Assembly: GCF_900105905.1 (NCBI RefSeq) | Contig: NZ_FNSV01000005.1 | Coordinates: forward strand, 6,820,001-6,884,000 | Source of the DNA: Rhodococcus koreensis | GTDB taxonomy: Bacteria > Actinomycetota > Actinomycetes > Mycobacteriales > Mycobacteriaceae | DNA: 64,000 bases | Direction: 5' to 3' | Shown here: piece by piece, positions 59,961 to 64,000 of the stretch | Position numbering within the stretch: the first letter of the stretch is position 1 | Layout: every line of letters starts with the position of its first letter | Notes under the pieces: model-generated | The model's input: the letters and a program-made list of their open reading frames with translations, nothing else | Database searches by the model: none | What the model was told of the DNA's origin: nothing | Program-made: the position numbers and the translations under genes

Positions 59961-61531
59961 CGGACGTGGTCTCGAGCGGCGGAGTGACGTCCGGGATCCT
60001 CCGCCAGTGCAGGCGGGTTCCCGGCCGGATCGCGGTCGTGGTGGGCGACCGTGCGCTGACGTACCGCGAACTCGACGCGGCGAGCGAGGCATTGGCGCGC
60101 AGGCTCGCGGCCCTCGGCGTACGACCGGGCCAGGTGGTGCTGATCCACCAGCGTCAGAGCGTCGAGACGGTCGTCGGGATGGTCGCCGCTCTGCGGCTGG
60201 GCGCGGCGTGGTGCGTGATCGAGCCCGGACATCCGGTGGGGCAGCTCCGCGCACTCCTCGGCGACGTCGACTGCGGCGCCATCGTCTTCGGGTCCGCGGA
60301 TCCCAAGACGTCGCCGGAGACGATTCGGGCACTGGCCCGTAGTGCGGGCGGACGTGTTCCGGCACTCCATGACCGGGACGCGAGCCCCGCGCCCGAAGCC
60401 GAACCGGCGGTCGAACTTCCCGCGGACGTGCCCGCGGCCACCCCGGCGTACGTGATCACGACGTCCGGTTCCACCGGCATCCCCAAGGCCGTCGTCGCGA
60501 GCCGCGCCAACCTCGCGAGCATGGTCGACGGCCGCAACTACGACTACGACGAGGACGACCTGGTCACGTTCTCCGCGTTCCGCCTCACGTGGGACGGCTC
60601 CCTGCTGAAGACCCTCTGGGCGCTGTGCGCCGGCGGCACCAGCGTGCTCCCTGCCGCGCACGAACTGATGGACGCCGAGGCGGTCGCCGCGCTCGCCCGG
60701 ACGTGGCGGGCCACCCACCTGGTGGCGACTCCGTCGTTCTACCGGCTGCTGCTGCCGCACCTCGCCCCGCTGCGCGAGCGCCTGCGGTTGGTGACGCTTG
60801 CGGGAGAAGCCCTTCCGGGGGTGCTCGTCGCCCAGCACCGGGCGGTGCTGCCGGGTGTTCCGCTGAGCAACGAGTACGGTCCGACCGAGACCACCGTCAG
60901 CTGTCTCGCCCATCCGGTGCGCGACGTCCCCGCCTCGATCGCGCCGATCGGCAGACCGCTGGGCGCGAGCACGGCGTACGTCCTCGACGCGAAACTGGTC
61001 GAGGTGCCGTACGGGGCGGTCGGCGACCTGTACATCGGCGGTCCCCAGATTTCCGAGGGCTACGCGTCCCGCCCGGGCGCCACCGCGGCCAGGTTCGTCG
61101 CCGACCCCTTCGCGGAGCGGCCGGGCGCCCGGATGTATCACACGGGCGACCTCGCGCGCGTCGACCCGCACGGCGACATCGAATTCTGCGGCCGGTTCGA
61201 CGGGCAGGTGAAGGTGCGGGGCGCCCGCGTCGAGAGGCACGCGGTGGAGGCCGCGCTGGAAAGTCATCCCGCGATCCACCAGGCCGTGGTCCTCGCGACC
61301 GCCGACGAACACGGGGAGACCACACTGACCGCGTTCTGGGTGCCCGCGGCCACGGCGACCGTGCTGCCCACACCCCGCGACCTGATCGCGCACTGCGCCG
61401 AACGCCTCGTCGCGCAGGCCGTGCCCGACCGTTTCCTCGCGCTCGGCGCGCTTCCGCTCGCCCCGAGCAGCAAGGTGGACGAGGCGGCGTTGCGCCGGCT
61501 GCTCCCCGGCGGAGGTGGTGGCGTTGCCTGA
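59957..61531 (+). CDS. free-standing NRPS adenylation domain
   Basis: 524 residues with the A-domain core motifs in order: A2-like LGAAWCVIEPGHPVGQLRAL, A3 TTSGSTGIPKAVV, A4 region FRLTWDGSLLKTLW (Asp for the amino group in WDGS), A5 NEYGPTETT, A7 YHTGDLARV, A8 GRFDGQVKVRGARVE, and A10 LAPSSKVDEAAL with the catalytic Lys. No carrier domain follows, so the amino acid must be passed to a carrier in trans, perhaps the ACP at 56511 or one in the following NRPS. Specificity not predicted. Confidence 0.9.
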   Translation: MTDVVSSGGVTSGILRQCRRVPGRIAVVVGDRALTYRELDAASEALARRLAALGVRPGQVVLIHQRQSVETVVGMVAALRLGAAWCVIEPGHPVGQLRALLGDVDCGAIVFGSADPKTSPETIRALARSAGGRVPALHDRDASPAPEAEPAVELPADVPAATPAYVITTSGSTGIPKAVVASRANLASMVDGRNYDYDEDDLVTFSAFRLTWDGSLLKTLWALCAGGTSVLPAAHELMDAEAVAALARTWRATHLVATPSFYRLLLPHLAPLRERLRLVTLAGEALPGVLVAQHRAVLPGVPLSNEYGPTETTVSCLAHPVRDVPASIAPIGRPLGASTAYVLDAKLVEVPYGAVGDLYIGGPQISEGYASRPGATAARFVADPFAERPGARMYHTGDLARVDPHGDIEFCGRFDGQVKVRGARVERHAVEAALESHPAIHQAVVLATADEHGETTLTAFWVPAATATVLPTPRDLIAHCAERLVAQAVPDRFLALGALPLAPSSKVDEAALRRLLPGGGGGVA

Positions 61532-64000
61532 GCACCGTCCCGGGACCGCCGGCAACGCCGAGACACCGTTCCCGCTGTCCTCCGCGCAATACGAGGCGTG
61601 GCTGGCGCAGCAACTGGCCCCCGACGTGCCGCTGTGCATCGCCCAGTACGTCGAGGTGCACGGCGACCTGGACGTCGACGTCCTGCGCGCGGCCACCGTC
61701 GCGACCGCGGACGAATTCGGATCACCGTTTCTCCGGTTGATGGACAGGGACGGTCAGCCGTTCCAGATGGTCGACCCCGCCGCGGACCGCTCGATCGGGT
61801 TCGTCGACTTCCGCGACGACCCCGAACCGGTGGACGCCGCCCGCCGGTGGATGCGCGCCGACTGCGAGACCCCGCTCGATCCGACCCGCGACCGGCTCGT
61901 CGAATCGTCGATCCTCCGGGTCGGTGACGAACACTACTTGTGGTACAGCAAGATTCACCACGTCGCCCTGGACGGCTACGGTGCGATGACGATGCTCAAC
62001 CGCATCGCGGCCCGGTACTCCGCGCAGGTGCTCGGCCGGGAACCGGCACCGGGCGAGGCCGCGGACCCCCGGCATCTGTACGACGCCGACCAGCAGTACC
62101 GGTCGTCGAGTCGCTTCGCGGCGGACCGGCAGTACTGGGCCGATCGGATCAGCGGTCTCGGACCCGGATCGACCCTGGCGCGGCGGACCGGGCCCGCGGT
62201 CGCCACGAGCACCGACGCCGCGGGGCCTCTCCCGGACGCCGCGGAGCGAGCGCTGGGCGGCGCAGGCACCCACGGAACCGCCGCGATCATCGCCGCGTTC
62301 GCCTGCTACCTGTCGAGGATGACGGGCCGCCGGGACGTGCTCGTGAAGATCCCGGTGTCGGCGCGCACCACCGCAATCCTGCGACGGTCCGGCGGGATGG
62401 TCGCGGGTGTCGTGCCGCTTCCCGTGCGGATCCGCCCCGAGGACACCGTGGGACAACTGGTCGAGCGGGTGCAACTGGACCTGATGGGTGCGCTGCGGCA
62501 CCAGCGTTTCGGGCTCGGCGACATCCGGCGCGACGCGGGCGCCGCTGCCGCGGAGTCGCTGTCGGGACCGATGGTCAACGTGATGCTCTTCCATCAGGAA
62601 CTCGCCCTCGGGCCGCTCGTCGGCGAATACCACATCGTCACGTCCGGACCGGTCGAGGACCTGCTCGTCAACGTGTACCAGAGCGGCTCCCCGGTCCGGA
62701 CCGTCGTCCACTTCCTGGCCAACCCCCACCGCTACGACGCCGGCGAGGTCGGTGCCCATCACCGGCGGTTCGTGGACCTGCTCGGCGACTTCCTCGCGGC
62801 AGACCCGGACGCCCCCGTCGGCACCGTCCACGAGGAGACGGCCCGGCTCGACTTCTGGACGCGCACCCTGGCGGGCGCGCCCCCGCTGCTGGATCTGCCC
62901 ACCGATCGTCCGCGCCCCGCACGGCCGTCCCGGCGCAGCGCCGCCGTCGACGTCGAATTGGACCCGGAACTGCGGCGCGGGCTGACAGCGCTCGCCGAGG
63001 CGCACCGCACGGACGCCGCCACCGTCGCGCACGCGGCCCTGGCACTGGTGCTGGCACGATCGGCCCGTACCGGCGACGTCGTCCTCGGCACGCGGACGGA
63101 TGCCGACGTGGTGGTGTCGCGGACCCGGGTGCGCGGCGCCGACCGGTTCGGCGACGTCGTCGACACGGTCCGGGACGCCGCCGCGCAGGCGTTCGCCCAC
63201 CGTAGCGTGCCAGTGGAGGCCGTCGCCCTGGCACTCGACCCGCCGCGGTCCGCGTCCCACGCACCGCTCTTCCAGGTGCTGCTCGAATTCTCGGACTCCG
63301 GTGGGGAACTCGGCGACCTCGATCTGCGGGTGACGGTGTCGGACACGACGGCCCGCTTCGCCTACGCGACGGACCTGTTCGACGCCGCCACCGTGGACGG
63401 GCTCGCTCGGCGGTTCGTGTGCACCGCCGCGACGGGTGTCGCGGATCCGTCCGTCGCGGTCGGCGACATCGACCTCGCCGATCCGGCCGAACAGGCCCTC
63501 GTACGGGAATGGTCGATCCGGCAGACGGACGCCGCCGGCGAAACCACGCTCGGCGCGCTGTTCGCCGACCGGGCCGCACGGAACCCCGGCGCCACCGCCG
63601 TCGTGTCGGGTGGTGAGCGCATCACGTACGGCGACCTCGACGCCCGGTCGAACCGCCTTGCCCGGCACCTCCTCTCGCTGCGGGTGGGCCCGGAGTCGAT
63701 GGTCGCCGTCGCACTGCCGCGGACGGCAGCGCTCGTCGTCGCACTCGTGGCGGTCGTCAAGGCCGGGGCCGCGTACGTGCCCGTCGACGCGGATCACCCC
63801 GGTGAGCGTTCGGCCCTCGTCGTCGCCGACGCCCGTCCGGTGTGCGTGCTCGCGACCCGGGACACCGCGGCCACGCTGCCCGTCTCGGATGTTCCGGTCC
63901 TGCTTCTCGATTCGGCGGACCCCGAAATCGACGGCCGCTCCGCGGACCCGCTGACCGATACGGAACGGGCACCGGCCGATCCGGACTCGCTGGCCTACGT
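61524..64000 (+). CDS. NRPS: condensation domain, half condensation domain, adenylation domain (runs off the window)
   Basis: 825 residues visible. Residues ~10-440 are a complete condensation domain (C1 LSSAQYEAWLAQQL; active-site IHHVALDGYGA near residue 145). About 446-650 is the C-terminal half of a second condensation domain (LDFWTRTLAGAPPLLDLPTD ... HAPLFQVLLEF) without the HHxxxDG half. From about 670 an adenylation domain begins (TTLGALFADRAARNPGATAV; LKAGAAY-like VVKAGAAYVPVDADHPGE). The start is uncertain: TTG 61524 lies 8 bases after GGAGG, with GTG at 61518 as alternative. Overlaps the A-domain gene. Confidence 0.85.
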   Translation, partial: MPEHRPGTAGNAETPFPLSSAQYEAWLAQQLAPDVPLCIAQYVEVHGDLDVDVLRAATVATADEFGSPFLRLMDRDGQPFQMVDPAADRSIGFVDFRDDPEPVDAARRWMRADCETPLDPTRDRLVESSILRVGDEHYLWYSKIHHVALDGYGAMTMLNRIAARYSAQVLGREPAPGEAADPRHLYDADQQYRSSSRFAADRQYWADRISGLGPGSTLARRTGPAVATSTDAAGPLPDAAERALGGAGTHGTAAIIAAFACYLSRMTGRRDVLVKIPVSARTTAILRRSGGMVAGVVPLPVRIRPEDTVGQLVERVQLDLMGALRHQRFGLGDIRRDAGAAAAESLSGPMVNVMLFHQELALGPLVGEYHIVTSGPVEDLLVNVYQSGSPVRTVVHFLANPHRYDAGEVGAHHRRFVDLLGDFLAADPDAPVGTVHEETARLDFWTRTLAGAPPLLDLPTDRPRPARPSRRSAAVDVELDPELRRGLTALAEAHRTDAATVAHAALALVLARSARTGDVVLGTRTDADVVVSRTRVRGADRFGDVVDTVRDAAAQAFAHRSVPVEAVALALDPPRSASHAPLFQVLLEFSDSGGELGDLDLRVTVSDTTARFAYATDLFDAATVDGLARRFVCTAATGVADPSVAVGDIDLADPAEQALVREWSIRQTDAAGETTLGALFADRAARNPGATAVVSGGERITYGDLDARSNRLARHLLSLRVGPESMVAVALPRTAALVVALVAVVKAGAAYVPVDADHPGERSALVVADARPVCVLATRDTAATLPVSDVPVLLLDSADPEIDGRSADPLTDTERAPADPDSLAY

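Noticed and set aside
61722..63797. A 691-residue minus-strand open frame
   Set aside because: Antisense shadow of the NRPS condensation domains; composition typical of a high-GC shadow.

Overview
The window reads as high-GC chromosomal DNA of a Rhodococcus-type actinobacterium (Nocardiales, R. jostii/opacus-like). Evidence: mycobacteria-like orthologue sets (DevR/DevS, FprA, a rhodanese-metZ pair in the Rv0390-Rv0391 order, thyA-folA, a DUF1023 hydrolase), TANNNT-type -10 boxes, GTG starts, ATGA/GTGA gene overlaps, and an IdeR-like site. No rRNA, tRNA, transposase or CRISPR was seen.

1-5.5 kb is a small hypoxia/dormancy-type cluster: universal stress protein, acyl-ACP desaturase, Acg-type nitroreductase, and the DevR response regulator facing its DevS-type GAF kinase, which keeps the haem-site His and Tyr. 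5.5-18.7 kb is mostly housekeeping: a secreted protein, a cupin/TDT-transporter/SRPBCC operon, thyA-folA, cobF, an Fpg/Nei glycosylase, purT-DUF456, a lipoprotein, an amidohydrolase, fprA with a candidate IdeR box, a small membrane protein, and rhodanese-metZ.

18.8-33.8 kb is a catabolic island. It carries an XRE-cupin regulator, a cupin, an intradiol (hydroxyquinol-type) dioxygenase, maleylacetate reductase, an NTF2-like protein, three SDRs, two epoxide-hydrolase-like proteins, a TetR regulator with an operator at its promoter, an agarase-like glycoside hydrolase and a ribose-type ABC transporter. It is bracketed by two 64-bp direct repeats that match at 63 of 64 positions. The repeat is a three-hairpin palindromic element, with a third, diverged copy at 9.7 kb. 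A five-unit 13-bp iteron array precedes the glycoside hydrolase/ABC operon.

33.9-38.2 kb holds a WXG100-like protein, a DUF1023 alpha/beta hydrolase with a helical N-terminus, a lipoprotein, a NagD-like phosphatase and a TauE-type permease. 38.3-56.5 kb contains two consecutive sulfur-scavenging operons. Each starts with a promoter, an S-box (SAM-I) type riboswitch whose P1 3' strand runs into the ribosome binding site of a Cys-containing leader peptide (HIDLC / HVDLC), and hairpins after the peptide. Operon 1 then has a polar-amino-acid ABC transporter, a GNAT acetyltransferase and three LLM flavin monooxygenases. Operon 2 has a Dpp/Opp-type ABC transporter, four LLM monooxygenases and a DUF1684 protein. 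The transporter + N-acetyltransferase + FMN monooxygenase layout resembles Bacillus operons for S-modified cysteine salvage.

56.5-64 kb opens a biosynthetic cluster cut by the window edge: a discrete ACP, an acyl-CoA dehydrogenase, a KAS III-like enzyme lacking its usual His/Asn, an FkbH-type HAD protein, a free-standing adenylation domain, and an NRPS with a full condensation domain followed by half of a second one and the start of an adenylation domain. The set suggests a glycerate-derived C2/C3 unit carried on the ACP and joined to amino acids.
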